Shown: piece by piece, positions 28,730 through 37,845 of the stretch
Layout: every line of letters begins with the position of its first letter
How positions within the stretch are numbered: position 1 is the stretch's first letter
Origin: Formosa haliotis
Lineage (GTDB): Bacteria > Bacteroidota > Bacteroidia > Flavobacteriales > Flavobacteriaceae
Assembly: GCF_001685485.1 (NCBI RefSeq)
Contig: NZ_BDEL01000001.1
Span: 124,001-188,000, forward strand
Direction of reading: 5' to 3'
DNA length: 64,000 bases
The notes under the pieces: model-generated
Told to the model about the DNA's origin: nothing
Database searches by the model: none
Seen by the model: only the letters and a program-made list of their open reading frames with translations
Position numbers and translations under genes: made by a program

Positions 28730-30361
28730 ATGAATAAAGGAATCTCTCTTTTTATTGCTGCTTTCATAGCGCTTTTGGCGATACCACTTCATGCCCAGCA
28801 ACGCCGTTCTAATCCTATTGTTAGTCATATGTTTACGGCAGATGCTTCGGCTCACGTTTGGGATGATGGCCGTTTATATGTATATCCATCAACCGATGTT
28901 GCTCCTGCAAAAGGCTATAGTACGATGGATGGGTATCATGTGTTTTCAACCGATGATATGATTACTTGGAAGGATCATGGTGAAATTTTACATTCTAAAG
29001 ATGTGAGTTGGGGGATTGAAAAAGGTGGTTTCATGTGGGCACCTGATTGTGTTTTTAAAGACGGAAGGTATTACTTCTATTTTCCACATAAGAATAAAGA
29101 AAAAGTTTGGGAAATTGGAGTCGCCACAAGTAAAAACCCGGCATCTGGTTTTAAAGTTCAAGGTTTTGTAAAAGGAGGTAATGCATTTTGTGATCCCAAT
29201 GTGTTTATTGATGATGATGGGCAAGCCTATTTATTTGCTGTTCGAGATGCTAAATGTTATGGAGCAAAGCTAAAGAATAATATGATTGAAGTTGAATCAG
29301 AAATGGTTCATCAAGAAGGTGTAGACGAACATCGCGAAGGCCCTTTCGTGTTTAAACGTAACGATTTGTATTATATGATTTATCCAAATCACCTCAAGCC
29401 ACAAAACCAAATGTGCTACTCCATGAGTAAAAGTCCGTTAGGCCCATGGAAACCTCAAGGAGTGTTAATGGATCATACCGATGTGATTACCATGCATGGT
29501 TCTGTGGTTGAATTTAAAAATCAGTGGTATTTATTTTATCATAATGGGTCGCTTTCCGGAGCTATCGGTCCGCAGCGTTCCATTTGTTTCGATCCCGTAT
29601 ATTTTAATGAAGATGGCACCATGAAAATGGTGAACCAAACGCTTGGCGTAAAGGAACCTACTTTTCATAAGGAGGTGAATTTTAATGGAATGTTCGGCAC
29701 TTTAACTATTGGAAGCTATAAAAAATCAGATTTAGAAAAGCATCACATTTTGCCAAATGCTATTTCTTCAATTCAAATTCCGGAAGGCTATTCAGTAGAA
29801 TGTTTTGAGAAAGACAATTTTAAAGGCAAATCGTGGATGTTTAAAGAAGACCGTATCGATTTGAGTGCTTTAGGTTGTGATAATGTTATTTCTTCAATCA
29901 AAATTTCTAAAATAGAATCCGATAATTTGGTGAAAAACCCATCATTTGAACTCGCTACACAAAAAACGGTTAAGTATTGGAAAAGCAAAACTGTTGATTG
30001 TACAAATCAACTAGACGAAACTGCTACAGGCTACTATTCACTTCAATATAAAGGAAAAGGCACTCCAGCAGATATCATACAACAAGTAGATCTTGAGCCA
30101 AACACTAGTTACCAACTAAGTGTGATGCTTAAAGTAAAAGCAGGAACAAAAGGCAAGGTTATTTTCGATACCACAGGTACTCTTGATAGCCAGTGCAAGT
30201 TTGAATTAGGAGCTGATACCAAAGCCGATGACTGGCAAACGTTTAAAGGCACATTTAACAGTGGCGATCTTAAAAAGCTAAACTTACGTTGTACCACAAC
30301 TGAAGATTTTGATGGGGTGGCGTATTGGGATAATGTGGTATTGGTAGAGAAAAATAAATAA
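28730..30361 (+). CDS. GH43 enzyme with beta/gamma-crystallin-like and CBM4/9-like domains
   Basis: 543 residues with signal peptide (..IPLHAQ). GH43 propeller (about 25-310): 'ADASAHVWDDGRLYVYPSTD' (catalytic base Asp region), 'APDCVFKDGRYYFYFP', 'CDPNVFIDDDGQAYLFA' and 'EHREGPFVFKRNDLYYM' (acid Glu). A short domain at about 353-392 (YSVECFEKDNFKGKSWMFKE, ending SSIKIS) fits the beta/gamma-crystallin Greek-key pattern. The C-terminal part (about 398-540, 'NLVKNPSFELAT' to 'AYWDNVVLVEK') is a CBM4/9-type jelly roll. GH43 includes xylosidases, arabinofuranosidases and galactosidases; the actual sugar is not predictable here. A close paralogue with the same architecture, frameshifted, lies at 37846-39478. 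Confidence 0.88.
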   Translation: MNKGISLFIAAFIALLAIPLHAQQRRSNPIVSHMFTADASAHVWDDGRLYVYPSTDVAPAKGYSTMDGYHVFSTDDMITWKDHGEILHSKDVSWGIEKGGFMWAPDCVFKDGRYYFYFPHKNKEKVWEIGVATSKNPASGFKVQGFVKGGNAFCDPNVFIDDDGQAYLFAVRDAKCYGAKLKNNMIEVESEMVHQEGVDEHREGPFVFKRNDLYYMIYPNHLKPQNQMCYSMSKSPLGPWKPQGVLMDHTDVITMHGSVVEFKNQWYLFYHNGSLSGAIGPQRSICFDPVYFNEDGTMKMVNQTLGVKEPTFHKEVNFNGMFGTLTIGSYKKSDLEKHHILPNAISSIQIPEGYSVECFEKDNFKGKSWMFKEDRIDLSALGCDNVISSIKISKIESDNLVKNPSFELATQKTVKYWKSKTVDCTNQLDETATGYYSLQYKGKGTPADIIQQVDLEPNTSYQLSVMLKVKAGTKGKVIFDTTGTLDSQCKFELGADTKADDWQTFKGTFNSGDLKKLNLRCTTTEDFDGVAYWDNVVLVEKNK

Positions 30362-30383
30362 GTCTATTTAATAAATCAATCAA

Positions 30384-32615
30384 ATGAAATTTAAAAGTAT
30401 TTTTAATTTTGTATTCGTTTTTATAACAATTTTAGGATGCCAAACACCACAGCAAGATATTGAATTGTATGTGGCTGTAGATGGAAGCGATACGGCCAAT
30501 GGTAGTTTGTCATCACCCTTTGCTACGCTTACAAAAGCCGTTAATGCAGTACGCGAACAGCGTAAAAACGGAAATACTAATCCGGCTACTATTTACCTTC
30601 GTGAAGGGCGCCATCAACTTAACAAAACTTTAGTATTGGGTTTAGAAGATGGTACATCACCTTCAGAAAATTCACTTCCATTTGAAGACGTTGGAGCAGG
30701 AACATTACCGCCTGCGTATTTAACCTTCGCGGCATATCCTAATGAAACACCTGTAATAAGCTCAGGTATTCCAGTTGAAGGTTGGACGTTGTTAGAAACA
30801 GGAAATCCCGAAATTTCAGAACAGGCGAAAGGGAAAATATGGGTTGCCCAAATCCCTGAAGGTCTTGATACTTTTTATACACTATATGATGCTAATGGAC
30901 GATTGAATCGCGCTAGAGCCACTGGTTTTGTGCCAACAAAATTAGGCGATAAAACCACGCTTTATTTTCCCGAGGGCAAATTGAAAAACTGGGATAACCT
31001 TGAAGATGTTGAAATAAACATCAGGCCAAGTCGTGCTTGGATGATTAATATGCTTCCGCTAGCCTCAGTTGATGAAGAACAAGGCATGGCAAAAACCAAA
31101 GTGTCGGCTACTTACGAGATGGGGAAACTAGCCCATTGGGTACACACAAAGGATGGAAATTCAGCATGGATAGAAAACACCTTGGAATCTTTAGACGAAC
31201 CTGGCGAGTGGGTTATAAACAGTAAAACAAGACAGATTTATTTATGGCCAAGAACAGTGAACGCCAATGGTATTCCAAATGATATTCTTGCACCAACCAC
31301 CAGTGAACTTATTCGTGTAGAAGGAAATATTGATTATGATGGTGCCATAGATCAACCCGTAAACGGAATTGCATTTACAGGAATTACCTTTTCCCATGCC
31401 GATCGTAGAGCTTGGACTTCAGAAAAAGACCGTTTAGGTTGGGGAATGCAACACGATTGGGACTTGTTTGATAGACCAACAGCGATGTTGCGATTCCGTG
31501 GTGCCGAAAACTGCCAAGTCAGCGATTGTAAATTTATAAATTCAGGAGGAACAGGCATTCGTTTCGACTTACATGCACAGCGTAATAAAGTTGAAGATTG
31601 CGAATTTGCTCACTTAGGGGAAGCAGGTATTTTATTAGCGGGTTATGGTCCAGGAACAAAAGATGTTAACCACCACAATACTATTGTAAATAATAATATT
31701 CATCATTTTAGTGAAATTACTTGGCATGCTCCAGGAATATGGGCCTGGCAAAGTGGCTATAATCATATCGTTAATAATTATTTACACCACAGTGGCTATG
31801 CTGCGATTTTAATTACGAATCGCGTAGAACCAGATAGAAAATTGAATGGTGAAGGCGGAAGAACCATACGCCATAACGAAATTTCTAAGGAGGTTATAGC
31901 GCATACCAAGGAAGATTACGAGAGTTGGAAGGATAGAGAGCAATACAACCATTCCCGACATAATATTGTAGAGTATAATGAAGTCACAAATGCAGTCGAA
32001 TTATTATCAGATGGTAACTGTATTTACGTATCTGGTGCTGGAACAGGAAATATTGTACGCTATAATTATCTGCACGATAATTTAGAGCCTTCTATGCCTG
32101 CCCCAATTCGTTGTGATGATGATCAGCATGAAACACTTATTTACGGGAACGTCCTTTATAATAATTTCGGGTTTAGTGCCGGAATTGCTTCAAAAGGGGT
32201 TAACGACATCATTAATAATGTTATCGTAGCTCCAAAGGTGGTTCCAAAGTCGGGGTATTTAAGTTATGAATGGGTTCCGGTTGCGGGATCTAAAGTGTAT
32301 CATAATATCATTGTTTCCCATCCCGATGGTGGTGTTGCTAATAACGAAAGGCCTCGAAAAGATCAAACCACCAATCTGCCTAATTTGGATGATGTGGATA
32401 TAGATTCAAATCTGTATTTCAATCCGTCAAATCCACATTGGATGGATGCTCATTTTTCAAGAATGCGAGCCATAGGTAAGGAAACTTCAAGTCTTTTTGC
32501 CGATCCCATGTTCATTGATGTCGAAGCTGAAAACTTTGGTTTTAAAACGGGAAGCCCTGCTTTGAAATTAGGAATTGAAGCCTTAGATGTTTCAAAAATG
32601 GGATTGAAAAATTAG
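30384..32615 (+). CDS. GH141-like right-handed parallel beta-helix lipoprotein
   Basis: 743 residues with lipobox ILGCQT. N-terminal 'LYVAVDGSDTANGSLSSPFATLTKAVNAV' is the entry strand typical of GH141-type helices. A beta domain with 'WDNLEDVEINIRPSRAWMINMLPL' follows. The parallel beta-helix core then has 'AENCQVSDCKFINSGGTGIRFDLHAQRN', 'HLGEAGILLAGYGPGTKDVNHHNTIVNNNIHHFSEITW' and Asn/His-rich turns. Characterised GH141 members include an alpha-L-fucosidase acting on rhamnogalacturonan II and a xylanase, so fucosidase activity on fucan branches is plausible but unproven. Related proteins at 40.8 and 55.4 kb share the same motifs. It sits 22 bp after GH43. Confidence 0.78.
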   Translation: MKFKSIFNFVFVFITILGCQTPQQDIELYVAVDGSDTANGSLSSPFATLTKAVNAVREQRKNGNTNPATIYLREGRHQLNKTLVLGLEDGTSPSENSLPFEDVGAGTLPPAYLTFAAYPNETPVISSGIPVEGWTLLETGNPEISEQAKGKIWVAQIPEGLDTFYTLYDANGRLNRARATGFVPTKLGDKTTLYFPEGKLKNWDNLEDVEINIRPSRAWMINMLPLASVDEEQGMAKTKVSATYEMGKLAHWVHTKDGNSAWIENTLESLDEPGEWVINSKTRQIYLWPRTVNANGIPNDILAPTTSELIRVEGNIDYDGAIDQPVNGIAFTGITFSHADRRAWTSEKDRLGWGMQHDWDLFDRPTAMLRFRGAENCQVSDCKFINSGGTGIRFDLHAQRNKVEDCEFAHLGEAGILLAGYGPGTKDVNHHNTIVNNNIHHFSEITWHAPGIWAWQSGYNHIVNNYLHHSGYAAILITNRVEPDRKLNGEGGRTIRHNEISKEVIAHTKEDYESWKDREQYNHSRHNIVEYNEVTNAVELLSDGNCIYVSGAGTGNIVRYNYLHDNLEPSMPAPIRCDDDQHETLIYGNVLYNNFGFSAGIASKGVNDIINNVIVAPKVVPKSGYLSYEWVPVAGSKVYHNIIVSHPDGGVANNERPRKDQTTNLPNLDDVDIDSNLYFNPSNPHWMDAHFSRMRAIGKETSSLFADPMFIDVEAENFGFKTGSPALKLGIEALDVSKMGLKN

Positions 32616-32653
32616 AATAATCAAAATGTGTCAACCTTCAAGAAGAACGTAAT

Positions 32654-34432
32654 ATGAAACAAATAAGCATTATAGGTCTTTTGATATCATTTTTATCAGT
32701 TCCATTATTTTTTTCTGGCTTTGTAAAAGGTGAAAATCACGAGTCCAATTTAGAAGAAAAAAGGAGACCAAATGTTATTCTTATAATAACAGATGACCAA
32801 GGTTATGGCGATTTAGCCTGTCATGGGAATTCGATTATAAAAACACCAAATTTAGATAAACTGCATAGTGAGGCCGTTCGTTTTACCAACTTTCACGTTA
32901 GTCCATTTTGCACACCTACCCGAGCGGCATTAATGACGGGTAGATACCCAGGAAGAACAGGTGCTTACCGCACCAGTAGCGGACGTACCTTACTTCATAC
33001 AGATGAAAAAACCATGGCAAATGTATTTTCAGATCATGGATATGTAACTGGAATGGTTGGCAAATGGCATCTTGGGGATAACGCACCTCACCGTCCGCAA
33101 GACCGAGGTTTTCAGCAAGTTACTTGGCACAGATGCGGTGGTGTTGGACAAGCATCAGACTATTGGGGTAACGATTATTTTGATGACGTTTACGAGAAAA
33201 ATGGGAGCTTTAAACAATTTGAAGGCTATTGTACAGATGTCTGGTTTAATGAATCACTAGATTTTATTGAAGCTCACAAGGAAAAACCTTTTTTCCTTTA
33301 TTTGGCAACTAATGCGCCACATGGACCATACAGAGTTGGAGAGGAATGGAGTTCTCCTTATAAAGAGAAGGTTAATTGGAAGTTTGGTGCTGAATTTTAG
33401 GGAATGATTACCAATTTTGATCATAATCTTGGAGTTCTAAGAGCCAAGCTTGAAGAACTTGGTTTATCCGATAACACAATTTTGATTTATATGAGCGACA
33501 ATGGTACTGCAAAAGGCAGTGCTTTCAAAGGGTTAAATTCTGTGCCTTCAGAAGGGTTTAATGCAGGGATGCGAGGAAAAAAATCTTCCGTATACGAAGG
33601 AGGCCATCGCGTGCCATTTTTTATGTATTGGCCAGATGGAAAACTTAAAGGAGGAAGAGACATCAACGCGTTAACAGCACATATCGATATGCTACCAACA
33701 TTGGCAGATTTATGTGGTATCTCCATGTCTAATGAACACAAATTAGACGGCATATCTTTTAAACCCATATTGAAAAATGAAAACAATCCTGAAAAAAGAG
33801 CGCATTTGATTGTTCAATTACAAGGAGGACCAAATTTTGAAGGGGAGCCAAAGGCTTGGGATTACACTTGTATATTAAAAGATGATTGGCGTCTAATTAA
33901 TGGGAAAGAACTTTACAATATTCAGAATGACTTAAGTCAGAGTCATGATATAGCAGAAACGAATCCGTCTATAGTGAAAGAATTAAAAGCACTTTACCCA
34001 CCATTTTGGGAGTCTATGTCACCACGAATGACACCTGTTTACATCGACCTTGGGAATCCAGTAGAAAACCCAACGACCCTATGTTCTCAGGATTGGTATT
34101 TATCAAAAGGGAATCCGCCTTGGAATTTTGGCACCATTTCCAAATTACCAAAAGAGACCGGCCCTTGGAAAGTCGATGTGAAACAGGCAGGGAATTATCG
34201 CATAACGCTTAGACAGTTTCCTAAGGAAGCCAATAAACCTATTAAAGCTATAAAAGCTAGGGTTTTAATTGCTGGGATAGAAGCAGAATCAACTATAAAA
34301 GAGAATAGTTCAGGCGTTGTTTTTGAGCTGAATTTACCTAAAGGAAAAACAGAGCTTTTAACCTATTTAACAACAGAGGATGGAGAAATAGGAGGCGCGT
34401 ACTTTACAGATGTTGAAGCTTTAGATTTATAA
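32654..34432 (+). pseudogene. Sulfatase (S1 family) interrupted by an in-frame TAG
   Basis: One reading frame of about 592 codons encodes a whole CTPTR-type sulfatase, but a TAG stop sits at 33398-33400. Upstream part: signal peptide, 'PNVILIITDDQGYGDLACHG', C-T-P-T-R with Cys at residue 86, 'GKWHLGD', 'FFLYLATNAPHGPY'. Downstream part, same frame: 'GMITNFDHNLG', 'YMSDNGTAKG', 'YEGGHRVPFFMYWPDGK' and the extra C-terminal domain ('ITLRQFPKEANKP'). The sulfatases at 8.0 and 57.6 kb read 'RFYGMIT' where this one reads EF-stop-GMIT. A single TAT/TAC-to-TAG change of that Tyr explains it. If real, translation yields 248 residues lacking the second metal-ligand set, so inactive. A sequence error or suppression is possible. 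Confidence 0.9.
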
Positions 34433-34524
34433 TGCCATGAATTTCACTGCTCTTATAGCCACTTTTTAAGATAATAAATATGAAAAATAAAAACAGATTA
34501 CTAACATTTCAAAAGGAATAAAAG

Positions 34525-36924
34525 ATGAATGAATCACCATTAAAATATATGAAACCATACGTATTCTTGTTATTCTATTTTCTTTTTGGAATGTTACAAT
34601 TTTCAGTTTACGCCTTGGATATTTATGTTAGTCCAAAAGGTTCCGATTCTAATTTAGGAACCAAAAACAAACCTTTAGCAACATTTCTCGCAGCACAACA
34701 CAAAGCCCGAGCTTATGCAGGCAAGGAAACAGTAACCATTTATTTTGCCGATGGTGTGTATTATTTGCCAGAAACGATTGTGTTTACAGCAAAAGATTCT
34801 GGTTCTAAAAAGCACCCTATACATTATCGAGCTCAAAATGAAGGAACTGCTGTATTAAGTGGTGGTTTAAAATTAGAGCTTCAATGGCAATTGTATAAAG
34901 ACGGCATTTATAAAGCAAAAACACCAAAAGGGATTCACATCGATCAGGTTTTTGTTGATGGATTAAATCAACGTATGGCACGTTATCCCAATTATGATGC
35001 GAGTAAAAAAACAGATGCGTACCAAGGGTATGCTGCCGATGCGTTTTCTAAAGAACGTGCTGTAGGTTGGGCAAATCCTAAAGGCGGATATATTCATGCC
35101 ATGCATTCTAAACGTTGGGGCGGTTATAATTATGTTATTACAGGAAAAAACGCCGAAGGAGAAGTGACTTATGAAGGCGGTTGGCAAAACAATCGTCAGA
35201 TGGGAATGCATGAGGAATACCGAATGGTTGAAAATATTTTTGAAGAATTAGACGATGCAGGCGAATGGTTTCATGATGAAAGTACCCAAACCTTATATTT
35301 TAAACCTGGGGCGAAAATAGATTTAAATCAGGCCAAAGTTGAGATTGTACGTTTAAAACAACTAATAGATTTTCAAGGAAGTATAGAACAGCCAATAAAA
35401 CATATTAGCTTACAGGGTTTTGTGTTTAAGCATGCTGCAAGAACATTTATGGAAACCAAAGAACCTATGCTGCGTTCCGATTGGGCTATTTTTAGAGGAG
35501 GCGCGGTGATGTTAACGGGAACAGAAGCTATTCAAATTTTAGATTGTGAATTCGACCAACTTGGTGGCAATGCCATTTTTGTAAACAACTACAATCGAAA
35601 TACCTTAATTAAAGGGAATTATATCCATCATACAGGAGCGAGTGGTGTTTGTTTTGTAGGAGATCCTAATGCTTTACGAGATCCTTTATTTGAATATGGA
35701 GAGAAAAATGAAGTTTCAAAAATTGATAAAACACCTGGACCTAAAACTGAAAATCACCCTGCTCTGGGAGTTGTTACCGATTGTTTAATTCATAATGTAG
35801 GAACGGTCGAGCGTCAGCCAGCAGGTGTACAGATTGAAATGGCTATGGAAATTACGGTTAGCGATTGTTCTATTTACGATTGTGCACGTTCAGGAATTAA
35901 TATTGGCGATGGTGCTTTTGGTGGTCATATTATCGAACGATGCGATGTATTTAATACCGTTTTAGAAACCCACGATCACGGATCTTTTAACTCTTGGGGA
36001 CGCGATCGTTATTGGAGACTTAAAGGTTTCGATTTTAAAAAATACCCTGAATTACCCTTTGCAGATGCCATGAAAACTACCATTATAAGAAACAGCCGCT
36101 GGCGTTGTGATCATGGTTGGGATATCGATTTAGACGATGGTTCTACAAACTATGATATTTATAATAATTTGATGTTAGCTGGAGGTTTAAAATTACGCGA
36201 AGGCTATAGAAGACGTGCTTGGAATAATATTACCGTAAACAATACTTTTCATCCGCATGTGTGGTATGAAAACAGTGGCGATGAAGTGTTTTCTAATATT
36301 TTCATGTTTGTTTATCAGGGCGTGAATGTTCCGAAGGAAAATAAATCAGGAAAGCGTGTCGATAGCAATTTATTATTTGATGCTAAGCTAACACAAGAAT
36401 TTGGTTGGGATGAAAACTCGATCGTTGCCGACCCCCAATTTATTGATCCAGCAAACGGCGATTTTAGAGTAAAAGCAGGCTCTCCGGCTTTCAAAATAGG
36501 ATTTAAAAATTTCCCAATGGATCAATTTGGTGTAAAAAAGCCTGCGCTTAAGGCCATAGCCAAAACACCTGAAATTCCTGAGTTAGGTATTTCAGAAGCA
36601 CTTAAAAAGAGCGATCGTACCAAAAGAAAAACGAAAGTGATTCGATGGGAAGGGGCTGTAATTAGTCGTTTGTCGGGTCAGGATTTTTCGGCTTATGGCG
36701 TGTCTAAATCAGATGGCGGAATAGCCTTAATAAAAGTGCCTCAAGACAGCGAGGTTGCTAAAATGGGATTTTTAGAAGGGGATTTAATTTTAGAAGTAAA
36801 CGGACAAAAAGTCGCTCGGGAAGGGGTGTTTTTAGATTTAATGAACGCTAGTAAATCAGCTTCTGCAACTTTTAAAGTGGTTCGCGAACAGCAAGAAATA
36901 GACATTAAAACCGTATTAAAATGA
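34525..36924 (+). CDS. Parallel beta-helix protein fused to a C-terminal PDZ domain
   Basis: 799 residues. The N-terminal signal is probably read from the start at 34525 (hydrophobic core VFLLFYFLFGMLQFSVYA). The beta-helix begins with 'DIYVSPKGSDSNLGTKNKPLATF' and continues with 'ILDCEFDQLGGNAIFVNNYNRNTLIKGNYIHHTGASGVCF' and 'WDIDLDDGSTNYDIYNNLML'. Residues about 715-799 form a PDZ-like domain: 'GGIALIKVPQDSEVAKMGFLEGDLILEVNGQKVAREGVFLDLM'. The helix resembles polysaccharide lyases and GH141-type enzymes, but no family can be assigned. A PDZ on a glycan-active beta-helix is uncommon and may tether it to another periplasmic protein (inference). Its stop overlaps the next gene's start (ATGA). 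Confidence 0.75.
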   Translation: MNESPLKYMKPYVFLLFYFLFGMLQFSVYALDIYVSPKGSDSNLGTKNKPLATFLAAQHKARAYAGKETVTIYFADGVYYLPETIVFTAKDSGSKKHPIHYRAQNEGTAVLSGGLKLELQWQLYKDGIYKAKTPKGIHIDQVFVDGLNQRMARYPNYDASKKTDAYQGYAADAFSKERAVGWANPKGGYIHAMHSKRWGGYNYVITGKNAEGEVTYEGGWQNNRQMGMHEEYRMVENIFEELDDAGEWFHDESTQTLYFKPGAKIDLNQAKVEIVRLKQLIDFQGSIEQPIKHISLQGFVFKHAARTFMETKEPMLRSDWAIFRGGAVMLTGTEAIQILDCEFDQLGGNAIFVNNYNRNTLIKGNYIHHTGASGVCFVGDPNALRDPLFEYGEKNEVSKIDKTPGPKTENHPALGVVTDCLIHNVGTVERQPAGVQIEMAMEITVSDCSIYDCARSGINIGDGAFGGHIIERCDVFNTVLETHDHGSFNSWGRDRYWRLKGFDFKKYPELPFADAMKTTIIRNSRWRCDHGWDIDLDDGSTNYDIYNNLMLAGGLKLREGYRRRAWNNITVNNTFHPHVWYENSGDEVFSNIFMFVYQGVNVPKENKSGKRVDSNLLFDAKLTQEFGWDENSIVADPQFIDPANGDFRVKAGSPAFKIGFKNFPMDQFGVKKPALKAIAKTPEIPELGISEALKKSDRTKRKTKVIRWEGAVISRLSGQDFSAYGVSKSDGGIALIKVPQDSEVAKMGFLEGDLILEVNGQKVAREGVFLDLMNASKSASATFKVVREQQEIDIKTVLK

Positions 36925-37820
36925 TAAATTATATGGGGTTAAAAATCAGCAGCAGTAAAATATATCTGAAACCACAGAGCTTTTTAATACTCCTATTGTT
37001 TTTTATGTTCGCTGGGGCAGAGTTATGTGCGCAAAGCTTTAATAAACAAACCGATTTGTTATTGGCAAATTTCGATCTTAAACCAGACGAAGACGATGTA
37101 ATGGCAGCGGCGGCTTTAGCCTGCATACTAAAACATCCCGATTTTAATAACGTAAATTATTATGCTGTGGCCGGAGCTTATGGCGATCAAAAACATCTTT
37201 TTATTACAGCAGGCGTTCCTGGTTATTATAATTTACTGTTTGGTGCAGAAAATACACATTGGACCAACGCTCATGAGCATTGGGATGCATCTGTAACACG
37301 CGTTAAAAATAAGCTGTTGCCTGTTTTGAATTCTGGAGGCAAGGTGTTTGTTCAAGAGGCGGGGCAATCCAACTTTACTTACGATGTTTTACAGGCTGCT
37401 TTAGCTGAAGGTATAGACGCTGCACTTTTAAAGCAGCAAGTTGTCATCGTACAGCACAGTCGTTACAATGAAAACAATACAACCCCATCGGAATTAACCT
37501 GGCTAAAAGCACATACGCAGTATAAAAAAATAGACGATGGAAATACCGACGATAATAAAACGCCTGATTACCGAACTAAAGATGTAAAATGGTTGGCGCT
37601 TGCTAAATCAGAAAATAACCCTAATGCAGTCGCACGAAATATTTGGACGGAAGCGGATAAAGTTTGTGATGCCTGGGAGGGCGAATGGACTAACAAATGG
37701 ATCGCAGCAGGAGGTATCGATTTTTCCGATTGTGTAGAAAATTGGTTCAATTTCAATCTAGGAAGCGAGGCGAATAACATCGCATCCTTTTGGGAGAAAT
37801 TTGTTGTAAATCAGAAGTAA
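36921..37820 (+). CDS. Secreted protein of unknown function, weakly nucleoside-hydrolase-like
   Basis: 299 residues with a signal region (hydrophobic FLILLLFFMFAGAELCAQ). I do not recognise the family. The mature start 'TDLLLANFDLKPDEDDVMAAAALACIL' followed by 'NVNYYAVAGAYGDQ' recalls the D-x-D-x-x-x-D-D metal-binding loop and following strand of inosine-uridine nucleoside hydrolase-like proteins, but the match is loose. Later 'GGKVFVQEAGQSNFTYDVLQAAL' and 'VVIVQHSRYNENNT' resemble Rossmann-like strands and helices. Conserved-looking His, Asp and Trp residues suggest an enzyme. Translational coupling through a 4-nt overlap with the beta-helix/PDZ gene implies that the two proteins function together. 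A novel glycan-active or sugar-releasing enzyme is one possibility. Confidence 0.6.
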   Translation: MINYMGLKISSSKIYLKPQSFLILLLFFMFAGAELCAQSFNKQTDLLLANFDLKPDEDDVMAAAALACILKHPDFNNVNYYAVAGAYGDQKHLFITAGVPGYYNLLFGAENTHWTNAHEHWDASVTRVKNKLLPVLNSGGKVFVQEAGQSNFTYDVLQAALAEGIDAALLKQQVVIVQHSRYNENNTTPSELTWLKAHTQYKKIDDGNTDDNKTPDYRTKDVKWLALAKSENNPNAVARNIWTEADKVCDAWEGEWTNKWIAAGGIDFSDCVENWFNFNLGSEANNIASFWEKFVVNQK

Positions 37821-37845
37821 TAGTATGCTAAAAATATAATTTAGA

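Noticed and set aside
33398..33400. Recoding of TAG as pyrrolysine or another programmed read-through
   Set aside because: The paralogues show a simple Tyr here, no pylTSBCD-like genes are present, and no read-through structure is evident after the stop. A point mutation or error is simpler.
34480..34521. 13-residue ORF (MKNKNRLLTFQKE) before the beta-helix/PDZ gene
   Set aside because: Too short to support. It resembles a truncated signal-peptide start but has no further coding sequence, so it is noted only as a possible leftover.
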